The notes under the pieces were generated by a model. That model searched no databases. It was not told the origin of the DNA and worked only from the letters and a program-made list of their open reading frames with translations. Source: 4572-123 sp964418755 (GTDB lineage: Bacteria; Desulfobacterota; Desulfobacteria; Desulfobacterales; 4572-123). Taken from it: a stretch of 6,062 bases of DNA. The DNA is taken from contig CAYQNS010000221.1 of assembly GCA_964418755.1 (NCBI GenBank), positions 1 to 6,062 of the forward strand, in the 5' to 3' direction. This document shows, piece after piece, positions 4,949 to 6,062 of this stretch (its first letter is position 1; every line of letters begins with the position of its first letter). The position numbers were made by a program, and so were the translations under genes.

Positions 4949-6062
4949 CGGGAAGCAGTAATTGTGAGTGCTGTGCGTACGCCGCTGGGGGCTTTTAACG
5001 GCTCTTTGAGCAGCATGGGCGCGACAAAAATGGGCGGGATTGTGATCGATGAAGCCGTAAAACGTGCCGGTATTCAAAAAGAGGTAGTTGACGAGGTGAT
5101 TATGGGGCAGGTGCTGCCCTGCGGGTATGGTCAAAACCCGGCCAGGCAGGCCGCTGTTCTGGCCGGCATGCCCTGGGAAGTTGAATGCTTTACGGTGAAC
5201 AAGGTCTGCGGTTCCGCGCTAAAATCCGTGATGCTTGCGGCACAGGCGATTCAGACCGGCGATGCGGATGTGGTGGTTGCCGGCGGTATGGAATCCATGA
5301 GCAGAGCTCCCTATTACCTGGATAAGGCCAGGACCGGGTATCGCATGGGACCGGGCACCATCGAAGACCATATGGTTCACGACGGGCTGTGGGATGTTGT
5401 CAATGATTTTCATATGGGTATTTCAAACGAGCTTTGTTCCAAAAAATATGATGTCAGTCGTGAAGATCAGGATCGGTATGCGGCGGAGTCCTATCGTCGT
5501 GCCCTTGATGCTGTTGAATCCGGGCGGTTCAAAGAGGAGATCGTGCCTGTTGAAATTCCGCAGCGCAGGGGAGATCCGGTTTTGTTCAGCCGGGATGAAT
5601 GCCCTCGAGAAACCGATTATGAACGTCTGGCAAAGATGCCCGGGGTTTTTACAAAAGGCGGGCTGGGCACCGCCGGCAATGCGTCCATCATCAGTGACGG
5701 GGCAGCAGCAGTGGTGGTAATGGCCGGAGACAGGGCCGAGGAATTTGGCTTGCGTCCCATGGCTGCCATAGGAGCCCAGGCATCATTTGGTATTGACATG
5801 AAATATGTTCTGGTGGCTCCCCTGTGGGCGGTTCCCAAGTGTCTCAAAAAAGAGGGGATCGGCCTTGAAGATGTCGATCTTTATGAAATAAATGAGGCGT
5901 TCAGCGGATCTACGGTAGCTGTTATGAATGAGCTTGGCCTGGACCCGGCCATTGTGAATGTCAACGGCGGGTCCGTGGCCCTGGGCCACCCCATCGGTGC
6001 CAGCGGTTGCCGGGTTCTGGTGACGCTGCTGTATGAGATGATTCGGCAGGATAGGAAAACCG
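4946..6062 (+). CDS. Thiolase, acetyl-CoA C-acetyltransferase type (3' end outside window)
   Basis: This catalyses reversible cleavage of a 3-ketoacyl-CoA, most likely acetoacetyl-CoA, by CoA to two acetyl-CoA in the cytoplasm. The ATG lies nine bases after AAGGAG (4931-4936); an ATG at 4937 is followed within two codons by TGA and is excluded. The 372 residues present include the N-terminal EAVIVSAVRTPLGAF, nucleophile Cys88 in NKVCGSALKS, the AGGMESMSR block (112-120), GNASIISDGAAA, Asn316 in NEAF and His348 in GHPIGASG. These numbers coincide with those I recall for the Zoogloea biosynthetic thiolase, so there are no insertions or deletions up to His348. About 20 residues with the second catalytic cysteine (near 378) lie beyond the window. 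The degradative versus biosynthetic direction and chain length are not fixed by sequence. Next to icmF, a role ending butyryl-CoA oxidation fits. Confidence 0.97.
   Translation, partial: MREAVIVSAVRTPLGAFNGSLSSMGATKMGGIVIDEAVKRAGIQKEVVDEVIMGQVLPCGYGQNPARQAAVLAGMPWEVECFTVNKVCGSALKSVMLAAQAIQTGDADVVVAGGMESMSRAPYYLDKARTGYRMGPGTIEDHMVHDGLWDVVNDFHMGISNELCSKKYDVSREDQDRYAAESYRRALDAVESGRFKEEIVPVEIPQRRGDPVLFSRDECPRETDYERLAKMPGVFTKGGLGTAGNASIISDGAAAVVVMAGDRAEEFGLRPMAAIGAQASFGIDMKYVLVAPLWAVPKCLKKEGIGLEDVDLYEINEAFSGSTVAVMNELGLDPAIVNVNGGSVALGHPIGASGCRVLVTLLYEMIRQDRKT

Noticed and set aside
4829..5134. 101-residue open frame on the - strand across the thiolase start
   Set aside because: It overlaps the thiolase N-terminus and the inverted-repeat element, and its sequence is low-complexity and His/Phe/Pro rich. 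It is the antisense of real features.

Overview
The window reads like a chromosomal segment from a mesophilic, probably anaerobic, Desulfobacterota-like bacterium (sulfate-reducer type). That assignment is an inference from gene content and codon style; no marker gene is present. All recognisable genes lie on the + strand.

Layout: (1) Positions 1-138 hold no confident gene, only a short open frame that could be the tail of an upstream gene. (2) Positions 139-399 hold a small lipoprotein gene with a good ribosome site and lipobox, but codon 28 is TGA, so it is probably a pseudogene. (3) The last codons of that gene contain a strong sigma70-type promoter (TTGACA, 18 bp, TATAAG). It is followed directly by an 18-bp palindrome closely resembling the FadR-type TetR operator. 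(4) A TetR/AcrR regulator occupies 472-1122. (5) A structured 197-bp gap leads to a 1095-residue fused isobutyryl-CoA mutase (icmF, 1320-4607), which joins a B12-binding domain, a MeaB/MeaI-like GTPase chaperone and the mutase catalytic domain. (6) A 338-bp gap holds a roughly 210-bp element with long imperfect terminal inverted repeats (MITE-like), followed by a leader with no C on the + strand. (7) A thiolase (acetyl-CoA C-acetyltransferase type) starts at 4946 and runs off the window after 372 residues.

Working model: IcmF interconverts isobutyryl-CoA and n-butyryl-CoA. Beta-oxidation enzymes, presumably encoded elsewhere or downstream, convert butyryl-CoA to acetoacetyl-CoA, and the thiolase cleaves this to two acetyl-CoA. 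The TetR protein would sense an acyl-CoA and repress its own promoter, and possibly the genes behind it. In IcmF the residues that discriminate substrates (Phe595, Gln739) are of the isobutyryl-CoA type, not the methylmalonyl-CoA type.

The protein families here are known. The less explained parts are the noncoding ones: the operator/promoter embedded in a decaying lipoprotein gene, the inverted-repeat element splitting icmF from the thiolase with a possible outward promoter, and the C-free leader.
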